From NCBI GenBank assembly GCA_035544675.1, contig DATKCA010000007.1, positions 1 to 61,757 of the forward strand: a stretch of DNA of 61,757 nucleotides. Reading direction: 5' to 3'. Below, one piece after another: positions 36,539-44,886 of this stretch. The number at the start of each line of letters is the position of its first letter. Position 1 is the first letter of the stretch. The notes under the pieces are model-generated. The model made no database searches. It was not told the origin of the DNA and saw only the letters and a list, made by a program, of their open reading frames with translations. The translations under genes were made by a program, and so were the position numbers. The stretch comes from DATKCA01 sp035544675 (GTDB taxonomy: Bacteria; Acidobacteriota; Thermoanaerobaculia; Gp7-AA8).

Positions 36539-37603
36539 GTGGCGGAGAAGACCAGCTATCGCGACGCCGGCGTGGACATCAACGCCCAGGATCAGGCTCT
36601 GCGCGAGGTGCGCCGAATCGTCCGCGACACGTTCACGCCGAACGTGATGTCGGACATCGGCTCGTTCGGCGGGCTGTTCCGCGCGTCATTCGACGGCGTG
36701 GAGAAGCCGATCCTGGTCTCGTCGACCGACGGCGTCGGCACCAAGCTTCGCGTCGCGCAGGCCATGAAGATCCACGACACCGTCGGCTACGACCTGGTCT
36801 GCCACTGCGTGAACGACATCCTCGTGCAGGGCGCGCGGCCCCTCTTCTTTCTCGACTACTACGCCACGGGACGGTTGCGCCCCCCGGTCATGGCGGACGT
36901 GATCCGCGGCATGGCCCTGGCCTGCCGTGAGAACGGGACCGCGCTGATCGGCGGCGAGACCGCCGAGATGCCCGGCTTCTACGGCGACGACGACTACGAC
37001 GTGGCCGGATTCATCGTCGGTGTCGTCGACGAGAAGAACCTCATCACCGGATCCGCCGTCCGCGAGGGCGACGTGCTGATCGGGCTCCCTTCGGCCGGTT
37101 TGCACACGAACGGATATTCGCTGGCCCGCCGCGTCCTCATCGAGAAGATGGGTCACGACTATCAGACCGTGCTGCCGGAGATCGGAAAAATCGGCGAGGC
37201 TCTGCTCGCCCCGCACATCTCCTACCTCAAGCCGCTGATGCCGCTCGTCGAGAAGGGCGCGTTTCAGGCGCTCGCACACATCACCGGCGGCGGATTCACC
37301 GACAACCTCCCGCGTGTGCTTCCGCCCGGCCTGGACGCACGGGTCAAGCTCGGCTCATGGCCTGTGCTGCCGATCTTCCGCCTCATCTACGAGGGAGGAA
37401 ACGTGGAGCCCGAGGAGATGCTGCGCGTGTTCAACATGGGAATCGGCATGGTGCTGATCGTGGCGAAGGAGCAGGTCGACGTCGTCGCGAAGCACTTCGC
37501 GCACATCGGCCAGAAGTGCTACTTCATCGGAAACGTGGTGAAAGGCTCGGGCCTGGTCGCCTACGACAGCCCTCCGGCCGGCTTCGCAAGCTGGATCGAA
37601 TGA
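36539..37603 (+). CDS. purM: Phosphoribosylformylglycinamidine cyclo-ligase (AIR synthetase)
   Basis: A 354-residue enzyme of purine synthesis that closes FGAM to AIR with ATP. Signatures: TYRDAGVDI-type start (SYRDAGVDINAQDQ), STDGVGTKLRVA, CVNDILVQGARPLFFLDYYATG, GGETAEMPGFY and the C-terminal FNMGIGMVLIV. It starts with GTG directly after a perfect TATAAT. Its stop overlaps the purN ATG (ATGA), the common purMN arrangement. Confidence 0.97.
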   Translation: MAEKTSYRDAGVDINAQDQALREVRRIVRDTFTPNVMSDIGSFGGLFRASFDGVEKPILVSSTDGVGTKLRVAQAMKIHDTVGYDLVCHCVNDILVQGARPLFFLDYYATGRLRPPVMADVIRGMALACRENGTALIGGETAEMPGFYGDDDYDVAGFIVGVVDEKNLITGSAVREGDVLIGLPSAGLHTNGYSLARRVLIEKMGHDYQTVLPEIGKIGEALLAPHISYLKPLMPLVEKGAFQALAHITGGGFTDNLPRVLPPGLDARVKLGSWPVLPIFRLIYEGGNVEPEEMLRVFNMGIGMVLIVAKEQVDVVAKHFAHIGQKCYFIGNVVKGSGLVAYDSPPAGFASWIE

Positions 37604-38202
37604 TTCGTCTGGCGGTGCTGCTGTCGGGCCGCGGCTCGAACTTCGCCGCGATCCACGACGCGGTGGAGCGGGGCCTCATCGACGCGGAGATCGTGGCCGT
37701 CGTTTCCAATCGCGAAGACGCCGCCGGCATCGCCAGAGCGAAGGAGTGGGGCCTTGCGACGCACGTCATCGATCATCGCTCGTTCCGTTCGCGCGCCGAT
37801 CACGAAGCGGAGGTGCTTGGCGTCCTCTCCGAGGCGCGCTCCGACTTCATCGCACTGGCCGGCTACATGCGGCTGCTCGGCTCCTCATTCATCGACGCAT
37901 ACCGGAATCGCATCCTGAACATTCATCCCTCGCTGCTGCCGGCGTTCCCGGGAGTCGATGCGCAGGCCCAGGCCATCTCGCACGGCGTCAAGGTCTCCGG
38001 ATGCACGGTCCACTTCGTCGACGAAGGCCTCGACGCCGGCCCGATCCTGGTGCAGCGCGGGGTGGCGGTGCATGACGACGACGATGCAGCCACTCTTTCC
38101 GAGCGCATCCTCATCGAGGAGCACCAGGCCTACGTCGAGGCCCTGCAGATCGTGGCGAGCGGCCGCTATCGAATCGAAGGGCGACGCGTCAAAAGGACGT
38201 AG
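37600..38202 (+). CDS. purN: Phosphoribosylglycinamide formyltransferase
   Basis: A 200-residue GART that transfers a formyl group from 10-formyl-THF to GAR. Motifs: VLLSGRGSNFAAI, NIHPSLLPAFPGVDAQAQAI and the catalytic HFVDEGLDAGPIL. The true start is the ATG at 37600, which overlaps the purM stop by 4 nt; the longer open frame upstream lies inside purM. Downstream is a heptamer-type inverted tract before convergent dacA. Confidence 0.97.
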   Translation: MIRLAVLLSGRGSNFAAIHDAVERGLIDAEIVAVVSNREDAAGIARAKEWGLATHVIDHRSFRSRADHEAEVLGVLSEARSDFIALAGYMRLLGSSFIDAYRNRILNIHPSLLPAFPGVDAQAQAISHGVKVSGCTVHFVDEGLDAGPILVQRGVAVHDDDDAATLSERILIEEHQAYVEALQIVASGRYRIEGRRVKRT

Positions 38203-38204
38203 GC

Positions 38205-38299
38205 TCAGGGCCTCGGGCCTCGGGCCTCGGGGCGCAGAGGTGAACACACCAAAGTCGTCTTCCGTCCCCTGAGGCCTGAGGCCTGAGGCCCGAGGCCTG
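38205..38299. repeat. Inverted CTNAG/GCCTCGG tract between purN and dacA
   Basis: GGGCCTCGGGCCTCGGGCC on the left and CCTGAGGCCTGAGGC...CCGAGGCC on the right can pair. They lie in the gap between convergent genes and could act as a bidirectional terminator, though no T-run is present. Confidence 0.65.
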
Positions 38300-38309
38300 G
38301 AGCAGCAAC

Positions 38310-39485
38310 TCAGAACGGCCAGAAAGCCCGCCAGGCCGCCTGCTTCTCGACGGCCGCGCCGGCCACCGCGGGGACCTTGTTCTGACTCTCACCGGCTGTC
38401 ACGACGATCGTGCCGGCAGGCTGACCGGCCTTCACCGGCGCCGCCAGCGTGCCGCCGGAGAACGCCACTTTCACGCTCTTTTCCTCGCCCCGCTTCACCA
38501 GTGCCTTGACGTCTTCCGCCGCCACGACGGGAACGGTCTCCGCGCGGCCCTTGCTGACGGTGGCCTGTCCGACGACCGTCCCCTTCTGCACCGCCGTGAC
38601 GATCCGGTACTGCGAAAACGCCTCGTTGAACAGGCGGCTGGCGATGCCGAAGGAGCTGAGCGGTCCGCGGGGCGGCTTCGCTCCCATCACGACCGCAACG
38701 AGCTCGAGATCGCCGCGTTTGGCCGACGCCGTGATGCAGTATCCGGCCGGGACGGTGTATCCGGTCTTGATGCCGGTGGCATCCGCCATGTAGTTCGGCC
38801 TCTTCGGGTTGACGAGGTGATTCGGGTTGTAGATTCGCTCCAGCGTTCCGTTGCGGAAGTCCATCTCCGGAATCACCGCGAGCTGGCGCATGAACGGATG
38901 TTTCATCAGCTCGATCCCGGTGATGGCGAGGTCGTGTGCACACTGGACGTCGTTTCGCGAGGGGTCTCTGGCGGGAAGTCCGTGCGGGTCGAAGAACCTG
39001 CTGTGCTCGAGTCCGAGCTGCTCGGCCTTCTGATTCATCAGGTCGGCGAATCCCTCGCTCGACCCGCCGATCCTGTCGGCCAGGGCCTGCGCGGCGTCGT
39101 TGGCGGAGTGGACCATCGTGGCAATGACGAGGTTCTTCACCGGCCACGTGGCGCCGTCCCGAAGATAGACCTGTGAGCCGCCCATCCTGCTCGCATTCGG
39201 CGAGACAACGATCGGCGTGTCCCACTGCAGACGACCTGCCGCGATCTCATCGAGCGTGACGAGTAGCGTCATCATCTTCGCCATCGATGCTGTGGGCAGA
39301 GGCAGATGCTCGTTCTCCGCGAAGAGCACCCGGCGCGTGGCCGGCTCGATCACGTACGCGGACGTGTAGCCCTTACCGGTGGTGTCGACGGCCGGGCCCG
39401 CCGCCGTTTGATTTCCGGCCTCGTCCTGGCCGAAGAGCGGAATTGTGAAGAGGCTGACGGCGACCAATACAAGCAAACGCTTCAT
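38310..39485 (-). CDS. dacA: D-alanyl-D-alanine carboxypeptidase (PBP5/6 type)
   Basis: A 391-residue secreted penicillin-binding protein that trims the terminal D-Ala of peptidoglycan pentapeptides. Signal peptide MKRLLVLVAVSLFTIPLFG. Active-site motifs: S67-M-A-K70, S127-A-N129 and K240-T-G242. A C-terminal beta domain spans about 285-375, followed by a hydrophobic/aromatic tail (AAWRAFWPF) suited to membrane association. AGGAG precedes the ATG by about 9 nt. Gene symbol by family, not orthology. Confidence 0.93.
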   Translation of the reverse strand: MKRLLVLVAVSLFTIPLFGQDEAGNQTAAGPAVDTTGKGYTSAYVIEPATRRVLFAENEHLPLPTASMAKMMTLLVTLDEIAAGRLQWDTPIVVSPNASRMGGSQVYLRDGATWPVKNLVIATMVHSANDAAQALADRIGGSSEGFADLMNQKAEQLGLEHSRFFDPHGLPARDPSRNDVQCAHDLAITGIELMKHPFMRQLAVIPEMDFRNGTLERIYNPNHLVNPKRPNYMADATGIKTGYTVPAGYCITASAKRGDLELVAVVMGAKPPRGPLSSFGIASRLFNEAFSQYRIVTAVQKGTVVGQATVSKGRAETVPVVAAEDVKALVKRGEEKSVKVAFSGGTLAAPVKAGQPAGTIVVTAGESQNKVPAVAGAAVEKQAAWRAFWPF

Positions 39486-39608
39486 GAGAGAGACTCCTGG
39501 CTAACGTTGAAAGCGCCGTTTTGCATGGCGCATACCATCGACTTCGAGAGGTGGGGACAGCGACTCGCGCCCGTCAGCGGGCTGATCAGGGATGGCCTGA
39601 CCTCCCAC

Positions 39609-39905
39609 TCAGCGAGCGGTCGCTTTCTCCTGCTTCTTCCCCGCACGCGAGGTGCGCGGGATCGAGCCGATGACCGTCCAGTCGTGCCTGTGGACGACGA
39701 CCGGCTCCTTGGACTTGGGCCAGAGGTCGATCGGGATGTAGTAGTAGCCATCGCCGAGGACGCGCGATTTGATGGCCAGATCGCGCATGCTCTTGCAGAG
39801 CCCCTTCTTGCCGCGGATTGCGCTCCGCTCGACCACCACTCCGGTGGTCTCCCCCACTCCCTGGTAGATACTGATCTCCGCGCAGAGAGAATTCACTAAC
39901 GTCAT
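39609..39905 (-). CDS. Hypothetical protein, 98 residues
   Basis: Not recognised. It starts MTLVNSLCAEISIYQGVGETTG, has a central basic helix (SAIRGKKGLCKSMRDLAIKS) and a conserved-looking aromatic stretch GDGYYYIPIDLWPKSKEP, and ends in a Lys/Arg-rich tail. A small all-beta or nucleic-acid-binding fold is possible. GGAG lies about 10 nt before the ATG at 39905; an in-frame TTG at 39959 is less likely. It lies upstream of dacA with a 123-nt gap and diverges from the ABC exporter. Confidence 0.5.
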   Translation of the reverse strand: MTLVNSLCAEISIYQGVGETTGVVVERSAIRGKKGLCKSMRDLAIKSRVLGDGYYYIPIDLWPKSKEPVVVHRHDWTVIGSIPRTSRAGKKQEKATAR

Positions 39906-39987
39906 TTCAACAGCTCCGTTGTTTCCGAGGACAAAGTGATCCCTGCTGGTTCCTAGCAATAATCGATCCAGTGGAGCCCGCCACGCT

Positions 39988-39993
39988 TAGAAT
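39988..39993 (+). promoter_or_regulatory. -10 element TAGAAT of a probable leaderless promoter
   Basis: TAGAAT ends 7 nt before the ATG at 40001 of the ABC exporter; the spacer CCCGCCC is not a Shine-Dalgarno. Confidence 0.6.
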
Positions 39994-40000
39994 CCCGCCC

Positions 40001-41809
40001 ATGCCCAAGGTCAGCCTCGGCACGCTCATCGCCGACGCCCGCGATGTCGTCTGGGGCGCCCGCCGCAGGCTCCTCCTCGGGATGCCGCTCATGGCCGTCA
40101 ACCGGCTCTCCGGCATCGTTCTCCCCGGCACGACCAAGTTCCTCATTGACGAGGTCATCACCAAAGGCCGCCACGACATCCTCTGGATCATCGTCACCGT
40201 CGGCGCGGTGGCATCGGCCATCTCCGCGATCACCGACTACGCGCTGGCCCAGATTCTCGGCCTGGCCGCGCAGCGCTCCATCACCGACCTGCGCAAGAAG
40301 ATTCAGCAGCACGTGCAGCGTCTTCCCGTCGCCTACTTCGACTCCACGAAGACCGGCGTGCTGGTCTCGCGCGTGATGAACGACGCGGAAGGGATCCGGA
40401 ACCTCGTCGGCAGCGGTCTGGTGCAACTCATCGGCGGCCTGATCACGGCGACGATCGCAATCGCCATCCTCTTCTACCTCAGCGCCAAGCTGGCCGCCCT
40501 GATCCTCGGTGCGCTGCTGATCTTCGCCGGGATCCTCTACTGGGCCTTCAGCACGGTGCGGCCGCTGTTCAAGAAGCGAAGCGAAGAGGCGGCCCAGCTC
40601 ACCGGCCGGCTGTCCGAGACGATGTCCGGCATCCGGGTGGTGAAGGCGTATCGCGCGGAGCGGCACGAGGCGCGCGTGTTCACGCAGGGCGCGCATCGGC
40701 TTCTGCGCCATGTCCTCTCCACGATGCGGGTCGTCTCCGGCGTGGGCGCGCTCTCGACCCTGCTGGTCGGCGCGGTGGGCCTGATCGTCATGCTGGTCGG
40801 TGCACGCGAGGTACTGGCCGGGCGGATGACGATCGGCGATCTGATCTCGTTCACGCTTTATCTCGCGCTCGTCGTGGGGCCGGTAGCGCAGATCGTGTCG
40901 ATCGGCACACAGCTGTCCGAGGCGTTTGCGGGGCTGGAGAGGATGCGGGAGGTGATGGGAGAGCGGACCGAGTTCGCGGACGATGCCGCCAGGCGGCCGA
41001 TGACCACGGTCCGCGGAGACGTGGAGTTCCGCGACGTCTGGTTCGAATACAGCGCAGGCTCGCCTGTGCTGAAGGGCGTGAGCTTCCAAGCCCCGGCCGG
41101 AAAGTCGGTCGCGCTCGTCGGCCCTTCCGGCTCAGGAAAGAGCACGCTGGTCTCGCTCGTGGCCGCATTCCACAGGCCCACGACGGGGGCGATCCTCATC
41201 GACGGCGTCGACCTCACGGCGGTCCGTCTGGCCGACTATCGAGGACAGATCGGCCTCGTGCCGCAGGACTCGTTTCTCTTCGCCGACACCATCGCCTCCA
41301 ACATCCGCCTCGGCAATCCCAAAGCGGGATCCGACGCCATGCTCGCCGCCGCGCGGATCGCTCACGTCGACGAGTTCGCGGAGAAATTCACGGAACGGTA
41401 CGAAACGATCGTCGGCGAGCGAGGTGTCAAGCTCTCGGGCGGACAGAAGCAGCGCGTGGCCATCGCCCGGGCCATCATCGCCGATCCGCGCATCCTGATC
41501 CTCGACGAGGCTACCTCGTCCCTCGACAGCGAGAGCGAGGCGCTGATTCAGGACGGCCTCAATCAGCTGATGAAGGGGCGTACGTCCTTCGTGATCGCGC
41601 ACCGGCTCTCCACGATCCGGAACGCCGACCAGATCCTCGTTCTCGAAGACGGCCGGATCGTGGAGCGCGGAGCGCACCGGGAGCTCATGGCCATGGGCGG
41701 CCGCTATCGCGCGCTCTACGAGAAGCAGTACGGCGTCGCGATGAACCGCTTCGTGAACCAGGGTGAGGAGCTGGAGGATTTCGAGATCGCCGATCGACCT
41801 ACGATCTGA
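40001..41809 (+). CDS. ABC transporter, permease-ATPase fusion (MsbA-like)
   Basis: A 602-residue half-transporter that works as a homodimer in the inner membrane. Six TM helices lie in residues about 20-310, followed by the ATPase: Walker A GPSGSGKS at 374-381, signature LSGGQKQRVAIARA, Walker B ILILDEATSSLD and the switch histidine in VIAHRLSTIRNAD. It is MsbA-like and may flip lipid A core or another lipid, but exporters of drugs or peptides look the same. ATG 40001 was preferred to an upstream ATG at 39971 because it follows the TAGAAT at 7 nt. The 3' end overlaps the HNH gene by 11 nt. Confidence 0.92.
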   Translation: MPKVSLGTLIADARDVVWGARRRLLLGMPLMAVNRLSGIVLPGTTKFLIDEVITKGRHDILWIIVTVGAVASAISAITDYALAQILGLAAQRSITDLRKKIQQHVQRLPVAYFDSTKTGVLVSRVMNDAEGIRNLVGSGLVQLIGGLITATIAIAILFYLSAKLAALILGALLIFAGILYWAFSTVRPLFKKRSEEAAQLTGRLSETMSGIRVVKAYRAERHEARVFTQGAHRLLRHVLSTMRVVSGVGALSTLLVGAVGLIVMLVGAREVLAGRMTIGDLISFTLYLALVVGPVAQIVSIGTQLSEAFAGLERMREVMGERTEFADDAARRPMTTVRGDVEFRDVWFEYSAGSPVLKGVSFQAPAGKSVALVGPSGSGKSTLVSLVAAFHRPTTGAILIDGVDLTAVRLADYRGQIGLVPQDSFLFADTIASNIRLGNPKAGSDAMLAAARIAHVDEFAEKFTERYETIVGERGVKLSGGQKQRVAIARAIIADPRILILDEATSSLDSESEALIQDGLNQLMKGRTSFVIAHRLSTIRNADQILVLEDGRIVERGAHRELMAMGGRYRALYEKQYGVAMNRFVNQGEELEDFEIADRPTI

Positions 41810-42383
41810 GTTCTACGTTCCAGTACGCCTCGTCCAGGAAGTTCTTCCAGATGTCGGGGAAGTTGCGCCCCTGCAGCCGGTGCAGCGGATGCCACCGCGG
41901 GCGGACCGGGTGCCGGATCAGCTGTACGGAGCATTCGCTCAGCAGCTTGTTGCCCTTCTTCACATTGCAGGGCAGACAGGCGCAGACGACGTTCTCCCAG
42001 CTCGACTTCCCACCGCGGGAGATCGGCACGACGTGGTCGAGCGACAGCTCGGACGACGAGAACTTCCTGCCGCAGTACTGGCAGCGATTGTGGTCGCGGA
42101 GATAGATGTTGCCGCGCGAGAACTTCACTTCCTGCCGCGGGAGCCGGTCGAACGACAGCAGTTGCACCACGTGCGGAATCAGGATGTTCCGGCTCGGGGT
42201 GACGACGAAGTTGTCACTCGGCTGGACGGGGATATCCATCCAGTTCTCGAAGTCGTACGTGCGGTAGGCGGAGTCGACCGCACGGACCTGGCCCTTGTAC
42301 AGGAGGGTAAAGGCCCGGCGAACAGAGGTGATCTGAATTGCCTGGAAGACGCGGTTGAGAACCAGGACGTGGCCGTCGAGCAT
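41799..42383 (-). CDS. HNH endonuclease
   Basis: A 194-residue protein. The HNH module is at about 100-140: C101-x2-C104 (RCQYCGRKF), LDHVVPISRGG with H117, and W129-ENVVCACLPCN with C136, C139 and N140. The zinc-ribbon form is that of the widespread stand-alone HNH proteins (McrA/IScB-independent type) found on many chromosomes. The N-terminal 90 residues are conserved in that family (VLVLNRVFQAIQITSVRRAFTLLYKG). A role in DNA repair or defence is possible; no restriction partner is nearby. The 3' end overlaps the ABC exporter gene by 11 nt. Confidence 0.9.
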   Translation of the reverse strand: MLDGHVLVLNRVFQAIQITSVRRAFTLLYKGQVRAVDSAYRTYDFENWMDIPVQPSDNFVVTPSRNILIPHVVQLLSFDRLPRQEVKFSRGNIYLRDHNRCQYCGRKFSSSELSLDHVVPISRGGKSSWENVVCACLPCNVKKGNKLLSECSVQLIRHPVRPRWHPLHRLQGRNFPDIWKNFLDEAYWNVELRS

Positions 42384-42668
42384 GACTACTCAGTTCGCTT
42401 GAACACGCCGCACGCGCTCCGTGTTTCCATGGGTGGTCGCTCGGGGTGTTACCGGGGCCAATCATACACCGGCGTTCGCGGTGGCCGGGGCGTCCTGAAG
42501 TTGCAAAAACGACTGATTTAGGACATAGTTAGCGGCAAGACGAATTCAGCCCAGCTCTTTCGAGTAGCACCGCATCAGTCGGATTGAAGCGGTGACGACA
42601 ACAGGTACGTGAGACGCTTCCGCGCGCGAGACGCCGGGCGTTATGGGGTGGTTTTGGGAGGCATGTTT
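42384..42668. other. Intergenic region between divergent HNH and secreted-protein genes
   Basis: No ORF or RNA gene is supported. A weak -35/-10 pair (TTGCAA, 17-nt spacer, CATAGT, roughly 42500-42530) could start a long 5' UTR of the gene at 42669. The GGGAGG just before that gene decides its start. Nothing else was identified. Confidence 0.4.
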
Positions 42669-44156
42669 ATGCGCGTTTTGTCACGGGTCGCTCTCGTCGT
42701 CGTCCTCCTCGCAGTATCTCTTCCCGTTCTGGCCGATCATCTGGTCGGCGATTGTCCGCTCACACTGGTCGGCGTCACGCCGAGCACGGACGAAACGGAT
42801 TTCAACCTCTCGCCGCATGGCGTGTTCCGGAACGGGAATCTGGTGTTCGTGCTGCGCGGTCAGACGCTGACCACGTACACGGTCACCGCTCTCGGCGATC
42901 TGCAGATCGCGCGGGAGGATTTCCTCGGTGAACTGGCGGCGCGGGAGACCTCGGGCGGCACGGCGTACGCGAACGGACTCCTGTACGTGAGCAGCAGCGC
43001 GGGCCTGGAGATCTTCGACCTGCGCAACGTGCGTCCAGGCGGCAGCGCGCCGGCTCTCTTGTCGCGTACGCCGGGGCTGCACTACCGGCGCCTGGCCGTC
43101 AGCGGTTCAACGCTCGCGGGCCTCTTCCCGGCGACGGATCTGCCTTGTTACACGCGCGGCGGCGGGACGTGTTTCAACACCATTGACCTGTACAGCGTGG
43201 CCAGCCCCTCGATGGGCGCGATGAGAAACGGGACGATCAACTCGCAGCAGTTCTTCGGCTTCAACGACATCGCTTTCAATCAGGGATTCCTGTATGCCGC
43301 ATCGGAGACCGGGGTCTTCGGCTTCAACGTCAATACTCCCGGCTCACCGTTCGGCGTGGCATCGCTCACGCTCAACCGGGCCACGTTCCTGGTCAGCAAC
43401 ACCACGAACCTGCTCGGTGTCGGCAACGAGGGATCGATCACGCTGTTCACGGTCGGCTTGAACGGTCTGCTCTCGCAGTTCGCAGTGTTCAATCTGCCGT
43501 TCGAGCAGATCGACCGCGCCAACCCGATCGTCTTCCACCCGCAGGCATGGCTCGATGACCAGAACGGCCGCCTCATCACGTTGATCGACGAGCTCAATCC
43601 GCAGACTCTGCGTCCGGCCCGGACGATCGCCTTCGATGTCTTCGATCTCACCGTCCCGATGTACGAGGGGTCATTCCAGCGCGGCTACGAGACGATCTCG
43701 CTCCTCTCGCCCGACGAGGTCAAGCACAACCCGACGGCGATCGGTCCGAACATCTTCGTCATCGGCGAGATCAGCGGCCTGCAGGCATACGGTGCGTGCG
43801 GCCAGATGACCGGCCGGATCGAGTACGACTCGCTCAACGCGCTGAACTGCGGTGGAGCCGAGATCCACGGATGGGTCACCGGTTCTCAGAAGATCGCCAA
43901 CGTGGAGATCTTCCTCGACAACAGCTCGCTCGGACAGGCCACACTCGGCGGACCGCCGCGGATCGACGTGCCATCGCGTACGCCGGTTCAGACCTGGCGC
44001 ATCAGCGTCAACCTCGACCAGACCGCGCGCGGTGAACGGACTCTGCGTGCCGTGGCCGAGGATGTCTTCGGCAACCGCCGTCAGGTGGCCATTCAGCGCG
44101 TCTTTTTCCCCGGCCCGGGCACGAACTGCTCGAACCGCCGTCGCGCCGTACGCTAG
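42669..44156 (+). CDS. Secreted beta-propeller-like protein
   Basis: A 495-residue secreted protein with signal MRVLSRVALVVVLLAVSLPVLADH. Residues about 30-390 show repeated short strands with YANGLLYVSSSAGLEIFDLRNV and FLYAASETGVFGFNVN phrases, the style of LVIVD-type or surface beta-propellers. Residues about 400-485 look like an Ig-like/FN3-type domain (GWVTGSQKIANVEIFLDNSSLGQATLG). No catalytic motif. Three in-frame ATGs exist at 42609, 42663 and 42669; the GGGAGG ending 1 nt before 42663 is properly spaced (7 nt) only for 42669. Confidence 0.65.
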   Translation: MRVLSRVALVVVLLAVSLPVLADHLVGDCPLTLVGVTPSTDETDFNLSPHGVFRNGNLVFVLRGQTLTTYTVTALGDLQIAREDFLGELAARETSGGTAYANGLLYVSSSAGLEIFDLRNVRPGGSAPALLSRTPGLHYRRLAVSGSTLAGLFPATDLPCYTRGGGTCFNTIDLYSVASPSMGAMRNGTINSQQFFGFNDIAFNQGFLYAASETGVFGFNVNTPGSPFGVASLTLNRATFLVSNTTNLLGVGNEGSITLFTVGLNGLLSQFAVFNLPFEQIDRANPIVFHPQAWLDDQNGRLITLIDELNPQTLRPARTIAFDVFDLTVPMYEGSFQRGYETISLLSPDEVKHNPTAIGPNIFVIGEISGLQAYGACGQMTGRIEYDSLNALNCGGAEIHGWVTGSQKIANVEIFLDNSSLGQATLGGPPRIDVPSRTPVQTWRISVNLDQTARGERTLRAVAEDVFGNRRQVAIQRVFFPGPGTNCSNRRRAVR

Positions 44157-44182
44157 TCAACTCCGTCGTGGGGCGCGGGTGA

Positions 44183-44872
44183 TCACACCCGCGCTCCATC
44201 CATCTCCTCGACGATCCTCAGCGCAGCATCCCGCCTGTTTTCCGCACCGGTGATCGGCCTTCCCACCACGATGTAGTCCGCTCCGGCTCGGATCGCCTCC
44301 GCCGGCGTCATCGTCCTCCTCTGGTCGCCGCTGTCGCTTCCCTGTGGCCGGATGCCCGGCGTGACGATCGTCAGCCCCGCTCCGCAGGCCTGCCGTATCG
44401 AAGCGATCTCGTGCGGCGAGGCGACGACGCCGCCGAGTCCGGCCGCGACCGAGAGCCGCGCCAGCCGCGCAGCGTGATCGACGGCCGGTCCGCTGAAGCC
44501 GATCGCGGCGAGCTCCCGCTCGTCCAGGCTGGTGAGAATCGTGACGCCGAGGACCATGAGGCCGTCCCGCGCGGCCGCGCGAAGCATCCTCTCCCCTCCC
44601 GTGGCGTGCACGCTCAGCATGGCCGCCCCCAGCGCTGAGGCCTCTGCCACCGCGTGCTGTACGGTATTGGGAATGTCATGGAGCTTGAGGTCGAGGAATA
44701 CACGGGTACCGCCACCCACGACATCGCGCACGAGCGAGGGGCCGTTCGCGATGAAGGCCTGCAGGCCGATCTTGACGACGCCCACGCTCCCGCGAAGCTC
44801 GTCGATCAGCGCCATGATCTCGTCGCGCGTGGAGAAATCAGCCGCTACGATGAGCCGGTCAACCGATTGCAT
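44183..44872 (-). CDS. pyrF: Orotidine 5'-phosphate decarboxylase
   Basis: A 229-residue TIM-barrel enzyme, last step of UMP synthesis. The catalytic tetrad region is FLDLKLHDIPNT (D61, K63, D66), with the upstream D/K in VAADFS and VVKIGLQAF. The phosphate-binding C-terminus is VTPGIRPQGSDSGDQRR and YIVVGRPIT. Length is typical of the short type. No Shine-Dalgarno; TATCAT lies 7 nt before the ATG. It diverges from polX across 14 nt. Confidence 0.97.
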   Translation of the reverse strand: MQSVDRLIVAADFSTRDEIMALIDELRGSVGVVKIGLQAFIANGPSLVRDVVGGGTRVFLDLKLHDIPNTVQHAVAEASALGAAMLSVHATGGERMLRAAARDGLMVLGVTILTSLDERELAAIGFSGPAVDHAARLARLSVAAGLGGVVASPHEIASIRQACGAGLTIVTPGIRPQGSDSGDQRRTMTPAEAIRAGADYIVVGRPITGAENRRDAALRIVEEMDGARV

Positions 44873-44879
44873 CAGAGCG

Positions 44880-44885
44880 ATGATA
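44880..44885 (-). promoter_or_regulatory. -10 element TATCAT of a probable leaderless pyrF promoter
   Basis: TATCAT on the minus strand ends 7 nt before the pyrF ATG at 44872; no Shine-Dalgarno in between. Confidence 0.5.
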
Positions 44886-44886
44886 A

